From an uncultured bacterium (GTDB taxonomy: Bacteria; Patescibacteriota; Minisyncoccia; Phycocordibacterales; UBA918): a stretch of 8,216 nucleotides of DNA. Below are positions 1 through 6,066 of the stretch, piece after piece; position 1 is the stretch's first letter, and every line of letters starts with the position of its first letter. Made by a program: the position numbers and the translations under genes. The notes under the pieces are model-generated. The model saw only the letters and a list, made by a program, of their open reading frames with translations, did not search any database and was not told the origin of the DNA. The stretch covers positions 1 to 8,216 of the forward strand of contig CAIMDH010000033.1 in the NCBI GenBank assembly GCA_903839715.1, written 5' to 3'.

Positions 1-1
1 A

Positions 2-169
2 GCCTTTCCGGATTTACATGTTTATTTACCAGAACCGTCACTTTCAACTGACAACAGCATCATGATTGCTCTTGCTGGGCACGCACGTCTAGGAGAAGCT
101 CTTTCTCCTGCCGATTTCGCAGCCACTATTCGCGCCAACGGCAATCAGAGTATCGACTCACTTTCCTAG
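2..169 (+). CDS. tsaD: TsaD (tRNA threonylcarbamoyladenosine synthase subunit), 3' end
   Basis: Partial gene: the reading frame enters from the left edge and ends at TAG 167-169, leaving 55 visible residues. The segment LSTDNSIMIALAGHARLGE matches the conserved C-terminal 'TDNAAMIA.AG' block of TsaD/Gcp/YgjD. Just upstream, VYLPEPSLS fits the usual 'v.~P' strand before that block. The family transfers the threonylcarbamoyl group to A37 of tRNAs that read ANN codons, acting in the cytoplasm with TsaB and TsaE. No start lies in the window, so length and the iron-binding histidines cannot be checked. No terminator is visible before valS 62 bp downstream, so read-through into valS is possible. 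Assignment rests on one short but characteristic motif. Confidence 0.85.
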   Translation, partial: AFPDLHVYLPEPSLSTDNSIMIALAGHARLGEALSPADFAATIRANGNQSIDSLS

Positions 170-199
170 TCCGTAAAGCCTGTAAGTAAGGGTATTTTG

Positions 200-208
200 T
201 GGTACTAT
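200..208 (+). promoter_or_regulatory. Extended -10 promoter for valS
   Basis: TGgTACTAT is an extended -10 element (TGn plus TACTAT at 203-208). No good -35 is seen. Predicted transcription start is near 215, about 16 nt before the valS ATG. No Shine-Dalgarno sequence lies between. A second AT-rich candidate, TATAAC (214-219), would put the start a few bases from the ATG. Confidence 0.5.
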
Positions 209-230
209 GCGATTATAACTGTATTTAATT

Positions 231-2416
231 ATGAGCGAACATACATCACAAGAAAAAACCAATATCCCGGAGCTTTTTCTAAAACCTTACGAGCCAAAAG
301 ATCACGAAGCAAGAATATACAAATTGTGGGATGAATCTGGTTTTTTTAATCCTGATGTCTGTGTAGAAAAGGTGTCACTGAGCCGGATGCTGAATCATTC
401 AGTATTGTCATGCCGCCACCAAACGCCAACGGCTCACTCCATGCCGGACATGCTCTTTTTGTGACTATTGAGGATATTATGATGCGTTTTGAACGTATGC
501 GCGGCAAGCGCACACTTTGGATACCAGGCGCCGACCATGCTGGATTTGAAACCCAAGTTGTATATGAAAAAAAACTCGAAAAAGAAGGTCGTTCTCGTTT
601 TGAAATGACCCGCGAAGAACTTTATGCAGAGATTCTTGATTTTACCCTTTCCAACAAATCCTTCATGGAAGGACAAATCCGCTCCCTTGGCGCATCATGT
701 GACTGGTCACGTGGACTTTTTACTCTAGATGACCGTGTAAAAACTATTGTCTACGACACCTTCAAACAACTCGAAACTGACGGACTTCTTTATCGTGGTG
801 CTCGCTCAAGTAACTGGTGTCCAAAACACCAGACTTCTTTCTCAAATCTTGAGGTTGAGCACGAAGATCGTGTTGACCCATTCTACTACTTCCAATACGG
901 GCCGTTTGTAATTGGTACCGCTCGACCAGAGACTAAGTTTGGCGACAAGTACGTAGTCATGCATCCTGATGACGCTCGCTTCAAAAACTTTACCCACGGC
1001 CAAGAGATTGAAGTTGAGTGGATTAACGGCCCTATCACAGCTACAGTTATTAAAGACGAAGCTGGTGATCCAGAAATGGGTTCTGGAGTAATGACTATCA
1101 CCCCATGGCACTCTGCAGTCGACTTTGAAATCGCCAAGCGTCACAATCTCGACTATGAACAAATCATCGACTGGCGCGGCAAACTCCTCCCAATCGCACA
1201 AGAATTTGCTGGCATGGACATTCGTGAAGCACGCAAGAAGATTGTTGAAAAACTCGACGCAAAAGGTCTTTTGGTAAAAGTAGATGAAAAATACCAACAC
1301 GCAGTACCGTGTTGTTATAAATGTAACCGTGAGATTGAACCACAGATTAAGGAACAGTGGTTTGTACACATGAAGCCTTTGGCTGAAAAAGCTATTGCTG
1401 CACTAGATGCCAGTAAGTTTACCTTTGTCACAGAGCGTGACGAACGTGTCTTCCGACACTGGCTGACAAATATCGAAGACTGGCCAATTGCACGTCAGAT
1501 CGCTTGGGGTATCCCAATTCCTGCCAAGGTTTGTACTGATTGTCATCATGGCATGGTTGATCTAAATAACACTATTACTACCTGCACCAAGTGCGGCGGT
1601 GCCGTAACGCAAGAACAAGATACTTTTGATACTTGGTTCTCTTCTGGTCAATGGCCGCTTGCCACCACCAACTTCGGTGGCAACAATGAAGATTTCAAGA
1701 ATTTCTACCCGACTGCTGTCATGGAGACTGGTAAGGACATCCTATTCTTTTGGGTAGCCCGCATGGTAATGCTTGGACTCTACAGGACAGGTGAGATACC
1801 CTTTAAGAAAATTTACCTTCACGGCATGGTGCGCGACAAGCACGGTAAGAAAATGAGCAAGAGTAAGGGAAATGTGATTGCCCCTAGTGAGATTCAGGAA
1901 AAGTACGGTACAGACGCCTTGAGAATGGGACTTATTGTCAACAATGTACCAGGTACCGACATGAACCTTGATCCCGATAAGGTCAACGCTTACAAAAAGT
2001 TTGCCAACAAGCTCTGGAATATCACCCGCTTTGTACTTGATAATACAGCCGACTACGAACCAGGTGCCGAACATACTCCGACAGACACTGCCTTTGAAAC
2101 GGAGTTCCTTTACCCAGCCATTAAAGACATTACCGCTGATATGCACAAAGACCGTTTTGATCTGGCTGCCGAAAAGATCTATCACTTCGTTTGGGACCAC
2201 TTTGCGAGCCAGGTGATTGAAGAATCAAAGCCCCTTTTAGCAGCTGGCGGTCCCGAACGTGCTTCACGCCAACGCCTGCTCACTCATTATTTGATCACTT
2301 CACTCAAACTCCTGCACCCGTACATGCCGTTTGTTACTGAGGTTATCTGGCAAGAGCTACCGAAGCACATGAAAGATAGCGACATTCTCATGGTCGCCAA
2401 GTGGCCAGAGGTGTAA
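231..2416 (+). CDS. valS: Valyl-tRNA synthetase, interrupted by a -1 frameshift in this sequence
   Basis: Class Ia synthetase charging tRNA-Val in the cytoplasm. The first 47 codons (231-371) read in one frame. From about 371 the protein continues in the -1 frame to TAA 2414-2416. Joined, it is about 728 residues. Visible in order: the N-terminal 'YEPKDHEARIYKLWDESGFF' region; PPPNANGSLHAGH with HAGH as the HIGH motif (about 71-74); the CP1 editing domain (GTARPETKFGD, ITPWHSAVDFEIAKRH); a first cysteine cluster CCYKC; the 'EQWFV' strand; a second zinc-like cluster CTDC...CTKC; GKDILFFWVARM; and KMSKS (about 541-545). The anticodon-binding helices end at AKWPEV. Bacterial ValRS is usually about 860-950 residues, so the post-anticodon segment and C-terminal coiled-coil arm are absent, and none is found in another frame downstream. 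ATG 231 is the only start fitting the family's N-terminus and has no Shine-Dalgarno site. Identity is certain; whether the frameshift is real is not. Confidence 0.95.
365..373 (+). other. -1 frameshift point in valS (A-rich GAAAAGG)
   Basis: Frame one reads V-E-K up to AAG 369-371. The frame resuming homology reads G-V-T-E-P-D-A-E-S-F-S-I-V-M from GGT 371-373. One extra A in the A4 run at 367-370 would give an uninterrupted V-E-K-G-V-T-E-P-D. The simplest explanation is therefore a lost A, by mutation or sequencing error. The heptamer A-GAA-AAG is not a canonical X-XXY-YYZ slippery site. Confidence 0.8.
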
Positions 2417-2424
2417 TCCCCCTC

Positions 2425-2440
2425 AGTGCTAAAAAGTACT
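2425..2440 (+). terminator. Small hairpin just after valS stop
   Basis: AGTGCT, an AAAA loop and AGTACT form a 6-bp stem with one G-U wobble that is favourable only in + strand RNA. It starts 8 nt after the valS stop. Only a weak AAUUAU tract follows, so it may be a 3'-end stabiliser rather than a true terminator. Confidence 0.35.
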
Positions 2441-2445
2441 AATTA

Positions 2446-2485
2446 TAGAGCCCATACCTGATACAATGCTTAGGTATGGGCTCTA
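2446..2485 (+). promoter_or_regulatory. 13-bp inverted repeat with the prsW promoter in its loop
   Basis: Arms 2446-2458 and 2473-2485 are perfectly complementary (TAGAGCCCATACC against GGTATGGGCTCTA). The 14-nt loop holds an extended -10, TGaTACAAT (2459-2467). Predicted transcription start is about 2474, and the prsW ATG (2476-2478) lies in the right arm, so the prsW message would be essentially leaderless. In valS read-through RNA the repeat could fold as a hairpin hiding the prsW start. In DNA it could be a dyad operator. It may also help terminate valS, though no T tract follows. Confidence 0.6.
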
Positions 2486-3177
2486 CTCATTTTGCTCTCG
2501 CCTTTCTGGCCGGCCTCATTCCAATGCTCTTTTGGCTTTGGTTTTGGTTACGCGAAGATAAACAAAAGCCTGAGCCGCTTATTTTGATTATCGTCACCTT
2601 CTTGGCCGGAATGATGGTGGTACCAGTAGCACTACCACTCCAAAAGCTTGCGATCACCCTCTATGACGGTCAAAACGTAATGTTCGTCTGGGTCGTTATT
2701 GAAGAAATTCTAAAGTACACCGCAGCACTTTTGGTTATCTTTTGGCATCGTGCTGTTGATGAGCCAATTGACTACATCATTTACATGATTACCATTGCAC
2801 TCGGGTTTGCCGCCCTGGAAAATACCCTCTTCATGCTCGACCCTCTTCGTGATGGTGACTATATCACCGTTGCTGTGACTGGTTCATTTCGTTTTCTGGG
2901 AGCTACCCTTCTCCACGTATTGGCTTCAGCAACCGTCGGTGTCTTCTTGGCTTTTGCGTTTTATAAATCCGCGACAGCCAAACTCCTCTTTAGTTCACTT
3001 GGGTTGTTCCTAGCTATTATATTGCATGCCTTGTTTAACTTTTTTATAATGGATGCAAGTGGAGGAGGCATCCTACTTATCTTCCTTTTTGTCTGGATGG
3101 GGATAGTAGTGTTATTCCTACTATTCGAAAAAATTAAATTATTAGAAGCGGCTCACTTACCACTCATTCGCAAATAA
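2476..3177 (+). CDS. prsW: PrsW-family glutamic intramembrane protease
   Basis: Polytopic membrane protein of 233 residues, with hydrophobic helices spread through the whole chain. The PrsW signature motifs are present: EEILK with the paired glutamates at about 76-77 and K80; GFAALEN at 110-116; LHVLASATVG with H147; and HALFN at 184-188. In Bacillus subtilis, PrsW performs site-1 cleavage of the anti-sigma factor RsiW. The substrate here is unknown, and no sigma/anti-sigma pair is in the window. The start is ATG 2476, preceded by an extended -10 at 2459-2467 and no Shine-Dalgarno site, suggesting leaderless translation. hsp20 follows after a 6-nt gap, so the two are probably cotranscribed, which would fit an envelope or protein-stress role. 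Family assignment is firm; function is inferred from the family. Confidence 0.85.
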   Translation: MGSTHFALAFLAGLIPMLFWLWFWLREDKQKPEPLILIIVTFLAGMMVVPVALPLQKLAITLYDGQNVMFVWVVIEEILKYTAALLVIFWHRAVDEPIDYIIYMITIALGFAALENTLFMLDPLRDGDYITVAVTGSFRFLGATLLHVLASATVGVFLAFAFYKSATAKLLFSSLGLFLAIILHALFNFFIMDASGGGILLIFLFVWMGIVVLFLLFEKIKLLEAAHLPLIRK

Positions 3178-3183
3178 CACCTT

Positions 3184-3699
3184 ATGAAAAAACCATCATT
3201 TCTAGAACGACTCACCGGATCAGCGCCAGCTGCCGACTATGACCGCATCCTCGATGAAGAGCACCATTTTGGTGACGAAGGATCTGAGACTTCTGAAACC
3301 TATGCCAATGAGGAGGAGTGGGACAGCGCCGAACAAACAGAGCTTGCACCACAAGAGGGTGAGCTGCCGGTTGATATGTATCAGACCAATGACGCCATTA
3401 TCATCAAAGCACTAGTGGCGGGAGTCAGTCCGACAGACCTTGATATCGCTATTACCCGTGACATGGTTACCATCCGCGGCATCCGCGAAGAATACCAAGA
3501 AACCAACGACGACAATTACTTCCATCGCGAGCTTTTCTGGGGTAGTTTTACCCGCACCCTTGTCCTTCCTGAAGAAGTCGTTATTGATGAAGCTGAGGCT
3601 CAAGAAAAGCACGGACTACTCGAAATCCGCCTTCCTAAACTCGATAAACACCGCAGTACTCAGCTCAAGGTAAGGTCCAACATCACTCCTGGTAAATAA
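3184..3699 (+). CDS. Hsp20/alpha-crystallin small heat-shock protein
   Basis: ATP-independent holdase chaperone of 171 residues. The alpha-crystallin domain spans about 61-155: LPVDMYQTNDAIIIKALVAGV begins it, DLDIAITRDMVTIRG and FHRELFWGSFTRTLVLP form central strands, and GLLEIRLPK (144-152) is the classic terminal motif. A possible I-x-I-like tail (LKV, 161-163) follows. The N-terminal ~60 residues form a highly acidic, low-complexity arm rich in Glu/Asp, longer than in minimal Hsp20s. The start ATG lies 6 nt after the prsW stop (spacer caccTT) with no Shine-Dalgarno site, so expression probably depends on the prsW transcript and coupled re-initiation. Domain identity is clear; the client set is unknown. 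Confidence 0.93.
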   Translation: MKKPSFLERLTGSAPAADYDRILDEEHHFGDEGSETSETYANEEEWDSAEQTELAPQEGELPVDMYQTNDAIIIKALVAGVSPTDLDIAITRDMVTIRGIREEYQETNDDNYFHRELFWGSFTRTLVLPEEVVIDEAEAQEKHGLLEIRLPKLDKHRSTQLKVRSNITPGK

Positions 3700-3703
3700 A
3701 TAT

Positions 3704-3766
3704 CCCAAGCACACATAACAACACCGGAAACAAAAAGTGTTTCCGGTGTTGTTATGTGTGCTTGGG
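3704..3766. repeat. Perfect 29-bp palindrome overlapping the tRNA-Phe 3' end
   Basis: Arms 3704-3732 and 3738-3766 are fully complementary around a 5-nt loop (AAAAG). The right arm includes 3760-3766, which is the 3' acceptor strand of tRNA-Phe (CCCAAGC on the - strand). The left arm carries a second CCCAAGC on the + strand (3704-3710). The hairpin lies between the convergent hsp20 and tRNA-Phe genes. It could end either transcript, but only a weak T-rich stretch (ATATTTATTTACC on the - strand) follows. Confidence 0.95.
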
Positions 3767-3831
3767 GGCGGGCTCGAACCGCCGACCCCTTCCTCTTCAG
3801 GGAAATGCTCTACCAACTGAGCTACCCAAGC
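3759..3831 (-). tRNA. tRNA-Phe (anticodon GAA)
   Basis: A full 73-nt cloverleaf on the - strand. Acceptor GCTTGGG/CCCAAGC; D-arm GCTC/GAGC with loop AGTTGGTA; anticodon arm TTTCC/GGAAG with loop CTGAAGA, giving GAA at 34-36; variable loop GGGTC; T-arm GGCGG/CCGCC with loop TTCGAGC; discriminator A73. CCA is not encoded (A73 is followed by CACA), so a CCA-adding enzyme is needed. Position 37 is G, whereas most bacterial tRNA-Phe have A37. The 3' acceptor strand and trailer also belong to a perfect 29-bp palindrome that could compete with the acceptor stem. The 5' leader begins at the promoter at 3918-3946, about 80 nt upstream. Confidence 0.95.
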
Positions 3832-3879
3832 AAATGATGGACAAAGTAGAAGCTAGCTAATACTTTTGTTCCGAATGCC

Positions 3880-3907
3880 GCTTGGGTAAGATTCCTCTTA
3901 CCCAAGC
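3880..3907. repeat. Perfect 12-bp hairpin in the tRNA-Phe leader, mimicking its acceptor stem
   Basis: Arms 3880-3891 (GCTTGGGTAAGA) and 3896-3907 (TCTTACCCAAGC) pair perfectly around TTCC. The first 9 nt, GCTTGGGTA, are identical to the 5' end of tRNA-Phe. It lies at the very 5' end of the predicted tRNA-Phe primary transcript. Confidence 0.9.
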
Positions 3908-3917
3908 AAGTGGCACT

Positions 3918-3946
3918 ATTCTAGCTTGTTTGGCCAGTTATTTCAA
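3918..3946 (-). promoter_or_regulatory. Promoter of tRNA-Phe
   Basis: On the - strand, -35 TTGAAA (3946-3941), a 17-nt spacer and -10 TAGAAT (3923-3918). Predicted start is about 3911, so transcription begins just before the acceptor-mimic hairpin and runs about 80 nt before tRNA-Phe. The rest of 3832-4003 holds no gene that I can support. Confidence 0.6.
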
Positions 3947-4003
3947 CTCTTCCTTATACGAATGCATCCAAAGTACTACACCAGCGAGCTATGGCGGATG
4001 TTT

Positions 4004-4297
4004 CTATTGCCACCGCCGAACCGAGTCATACCATTCTTGGATTTTCTCTGTCTGAGCATTCATCTGCTCAATTTCTGCCATTTTCTGTGTAAGTATATCT
4101 ACATATGGATCAATATAAATTAAATAGACATACGTCGAAGCAATAAACATAAAGACTAACCGGACAAAGCGCATGAGAGAGCCTAGAAAGGCCGTACGAC
4201 GCATCTTGTGAAGCATCTGGTTATTCTCAATCAAGAGACGCTGATTTTCCAGCAAGATGCTCTTCATTTCTTCATGACTATAGTTTTCTGGAGGCAT
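4004..4297 (-). CDS. Small coiled-coil, single-pass membrane protein (unknown function)
   Basis: 97 residues of unrecognised function. The N-terminal half (about 11-33, KSILLENQRLLIENNQMLHKM) has leucine/asparagine heptad-like spacing that suggests a short coiled coil. A basic stretch (KMRR; RFVR) precedes one hydrophobic segment at about 44-61 (FVRLVFMFIASTYVYLIYI). A polar, probably helical tail ends in WYDSVRRWQ. Proteins with this layout are common in Paceibacteria, from general recollection, and have no assigned role. The ATG at 4297-4295 is only 5 nt downstream of a -10-like TATACT (4308-4303), and there is no Shine-Dalgarno site, so the message is probably leaderless. It is divergent from tRNA-Arg. 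Coding is supported by composition, a sensible topology and a promoter at the expected place. Confidence 0.75.
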   Translation of the reverse strand: MPPENYSHEEMKSILLENQRLLIENNQMLHKMRRTAFLGSLMRFVRLVFMFIASTYVYLIYIDPYVDILTQKMAEIEQMNAQTEKIQEWYDSVRRWQ

Positions 4298-4302
4298 ACA
4301 TT

Positions 4303-4308
4303 AGTATA
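4303..4308 (-). promoter_or_regulatory. -10 element for the 97-aa membrane protein gene
   Basis: TATACT on the - strand, 5 nt before the ATG at 4297. The predicted start falls at or next to the initiation codon. No -35 or TGn extension is seen. Confidence 0.4.
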
Positions 4309-4338
4309 CCGGAGCTAGCTGCTGCCTTTCTGTGTTTG

Positions 4339-4347
4339 TGATACAGT
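4339..4347 (+). promoter_or_regulatory. Extended -10 promoter of tRNA-Arg
   Basis: TGaTACAGT with no clear -35. Predicted start is about 4354, leaving a 5-nt leader before the tRNA at 4359. Confidence 0.45.
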
Positions 4348-4358
4348 ACTGCGTACAT

Positions 4359-4430
4359 GCCCTTATAGTTCAATGGATAGAACTACTCCGTCCTAAGGAG
4401 AGGATCCTGGTTCGATTCCGGGTAAGGGCA
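4359..4430 (+). tRNA. tRNA-Arg (anticodon CCU)
   Basis: A 72-nt cloverleaf. Acceptor GCCCTTA/TAAGGGC; D-arm GTTC/GAAC with loop AATGGATA; anticodon stem closed by CTCC/GGAG with an A27-A43 mismatch at its base; loop GTCCTAA giving anticodon CCT, which reads AGG; short variable loop GGAT; T-arm CCTGG/CCGGG with one T-G pair and loop TTCGATT; discriminator A. CCA is not encoded (the A is followed by CACT). It stands alone between divergent and convergent protein genes. Confidence 0.95.
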
Positions 4431-4463
4431 CACTCGAGACCAATATAGTGGCCTCATAATTTT

Positions 4464-4504
4464 AAAATAAAAAAAGACCGCTGAGTTTTTAGGCTCAACG
4501 GTCT
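4464..4504 (-). terminator. Rho-independent terminator of the M16 peptidase gene
   Basis: Arms 4475-4485 and 4494-4504 pair over 11 bp around an 8-nt loop. The single imperfect position is a U-G wobble in - strand RNA but an A-C mismatch in + strand RNA, so the hairpin is oriented for the - strand. It is followed on that strand by a long T-rich run (complement of the A-rich stretch 4464-4474). Confidence 0.88.
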
Positions 4505-4524
4505 CTGCTTCACCAGTTGTCTTT

Positions 4525-5775
4525 TTACGGACAAGTGATGAATGTGTATTGTCTCTCAGAACTAAGAAGTGCTACGGCTTCCGCCATCTGCTCGAACGTG
4601 ACTTTTTGAAGCTCGTCCCACACTTCCTGCATGGGGATGATTCGATGATCCGAAACCAGATCACCTGCCGAGATATCGGCAAGGTCTGATCCTGAAAGAT
4701 CGATCATGAGACACTTCTGCATGCACGACTTGAGCTTCCGATCGAAGAGATCGCGCCTCGACGGAACCATCGAGATGCACTTCCGAACGAGCTCGTCGAT
4801 GTAGGGCGTGGCGTCCGGACTGATCCGACCGTTGATCTCGTACTCGCACACATCGTGAAAGTCAGTGTAGCCACTGCCTATACTGTAGGCGAGCTCGCGC
4901 TTTTCGCGGATTTCGTCAAACAGGATCTTGCCGAGCACTTGGTCGAATACCCTACGTGCCTGTTGGTGGAAACCTGCAGGAAAAGCCCATTTCGCGTTAT
5001 ATTCCGTCATGTCAACCTTGAAGCTGACGTAGTCGGAAAGCTTCACAGTCTTTCTTTGCTCTGTGGGAATGGTTAGCGGTCCGAACGGCCGCGGAATCTG
5101 ATTCCTTGTACCGCTCTTCTTCATTCCCCAAGGACTCTTTTCGAGCTCAGCAATCACTTCTTCGGTCGGTAGACCTCCAATGATCACCAAACTGATGTTC
5201 GCAGGAACATAATACTGATCGTAGAAACCCTGAAGGTCCCCTTCCGATGCCGAAAGAAAACCCTCTGGACGACCAAGTGGTCGATTCCACGTTTCAAGCC
5301 GGTGGCCTTTGAACAAAGCTTTCCTGATGTCCATATCCCAGTCCAACTTCTCAAGGAATGGGTATCGTCCATTGAATTCACGGAAGATAATTTTTCGCTC
5401 CTTCTCGACGTCTTTCTTCAACTGAGCTCCAAGGAGCATCAAGCCGAAGATTGTGAGCGCTTCTCGAAATGTAGTGAGATCAGCAGGAACGCCAAACTTG
5501 TAACGAGTTGAGAGATAGCCAGTGCTACCAAACTCAGCTTTACCGCCACAAGTCTCAAAGAATTCCTTTACCTGATCAAACTCCCGATTAGGAATGTTGC
5601 AACTAACCATATGCTCCACGTAGTGGGCGAGGCCTGGCATTGCTACCGGGTCTTCTCGTCCGCCACTGTGAACAACGATTTCCATTCCGATCCAGGGACG
5701 ATCCCAGAATACAGAGTGGACTTCAAGCCCGTTCGGTAGAACATGCTTGATAAATTCAGAATATGGGTCGTACAT
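4525..5775 (-). CDS. M16-family zinc metallopeptidase (insulinase-like)
   Basis: 416 residues, the right size for a compact M16 protein with one N-terminal catalytic and one C-terminal M16 domain. The inverted zinc motif HxxEH is HYVEH at 51-55, with a likely distal ligand in KERKIIFREF (E133 or E126). GHRLETWNRPLGRPE and the 'FYDQYYVPANISLVIIGG' segment (about 184-201) match the end of the first domain. REKRELAYSIGSGY (290-303) matches the Arg/Tyr region of the second. No signal peptide is seen, so it is probably cytoplasmic; peptides are the likely substrate by family. The start is fixed by an AAGGAG Shine-Dalgarno 8 nt upstream. Unlike the leaderless neighbours, it has a -35/-10 promoter, a Shine-Dalgarno site, its own terminator and visibly more GC-rich codons, which hints at separate ancestry or a different expression class. 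Confidence 0.92.
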   Translation of the reverse strand: MYDPYSEFIKHVLPNGLEVHSVFWDRPWIGMEIVVHSGGREDPVAMPGLAHYVEHMVSCNIPNREFDQVKEFFETCGGKAEFGSTGYLSTRYKFGVPADLTTFREALTIFGLMLLGAQLKKDVEKERKIIFREFNGRYPFLEKLDWDMDIRKALFKGHRLETWNRPLGRPEGFLSASEGDLQGFYDQYYVPANISLVIIGGLPTEEVIAELEKSPWGMKKSGTRNQIPRPFGPLTIPTEQRKTVKLSDYVSFKVDMTEYNAKWAFPAGFHQQARRVFDQVLGKILFDEIREKRELAYSIGSGYTDFHDVCEYEINGRISPDATPYIDELVRKCISMVPSRRDLFDRKLKSCMQKCLMIDLSGSDLADISAGDLVSDHRIIPMQEVWDELQKVTFEQMAEAVALLSSERQYTFITCP

Positions 5776-5783
5776 TTGTGATT

Positions 5784-5789
5784 CTCCTT
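5784..5789 (-). promoter_or_regulatory. Strong Shine-Dalgarno site of the M16 gene
   Basis: AAGGAG on the - strand, 8 nt before ATG 5775. It decides the start. It is one of only two clear Shine-Dalgarno sites in the window. Confidence 0.85.
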
Positions 5790-5838
5790 CTATTTAAGTT
5801 GTGAGTGTGCGTTGTTTGTTACTCTAAAATCCTTTCGG

Positions 5839-5867
5839 ACAATAACACATTTTTTATAGATTGGCAA
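5839..5867 (-). promoter_or_regulatory. Promoter of the M16 gene
   Basis: -35 TTGCCA (5867-5862), a 17-nt spacer and -10 TATTGT (5844-5839) with a TGT extension just before the -10. Predicted start is about 5832, giving a 56-nt leader carrying the Shine-Dalgarno site. Confidence 0.65.
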
Positions 5868-5883
5868 GATGCCGTAATGTTTC

Positions 5884-5927
5884 ATTACTCTGAAATCACC
5901 CATATGCGCAGGAATCATTTCAGTAAT
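5884..5927. repeat. Inverted repeat upstream of the M16 promoter
   Basis: ATTAC-tc-TGAAAT (5884-5896) is complementary to ATTTCAGTAAT (5917-5927) over 11 bp, with a 2-nt bulge and a 20-nt spacer. It lies just upstream of the -35 and could be a regulator site or a hairpin. Apart from this repeat and the second terminator, I see nothing in 5868-5971. Confidence 0.45.
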
Positions 5928-5972
5928 TGCTCCAGAGGCAGCTACAAAATAACCTGTACCCTATCATCTTAA

Positions 5973-6011
5973 AAAGGATCTCTGGAAGCAAGGGGTTTGA
6001 CGCCCAGAGAT
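5973..6011 (-). terminator. Second, tandem terminator after the unknown gene
   Basis: On the - strand, ATCTCTGG pairs with CCAGAGAT (6011-6004 with 5985-5978). Two C residues and a TTTTT run follow. It lies 13 nt beyond the first terminator at 6024-6059 and would act as a back-up. Confidence 0.55.
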
Positions 6012-6023
6012 TGATGATATTTA

Positions 6024-6059
6024 TAAAAAAGGGTCGCCAAGCGTGTAGCGAGGCGACCC
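6024..6059 (-). terminator. Rho-independent terminator of the unknown gene
   Basis: GGGTCGCC (6059-6052 on the - strand) pairs with GGCGACCC (6038-6031), followed by TTTTTTATAA. It begins 7 nt after the stop codon at 6067. Confidence 0.88.
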
Positions 6060-6066
6060 ATATGTC

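Noticed and set aside
365..371. Programmed -1 frameshift in valS
   Set aside because: The heptamer A-GAA-AAG does not allow good re-pairing of the P-site tRNA, and no stimulatory hairpin was evident just downstream. A lost A is simpler.
842..1369. 175-codon minus-strand frame inside valS
   Set aside because: Antisense shadow of strongly conserved valS sequence.
3704..3766. Standard rho-independent terminator for hsp20
   Set aside because: The stem is perfect and far longer than usual, and on the + strand is followed by GGGGCGGG rather than T residues. Terminator function is possible but not shown.
3926..4123. Plus-strand open frame of 65 codons
   Set aside because: Overlaps the tRNA-Phe promoter and the 3' part of the 97-aa gene on the other strand; composition is not protein-like and there is no promoter or ribosome binding site.
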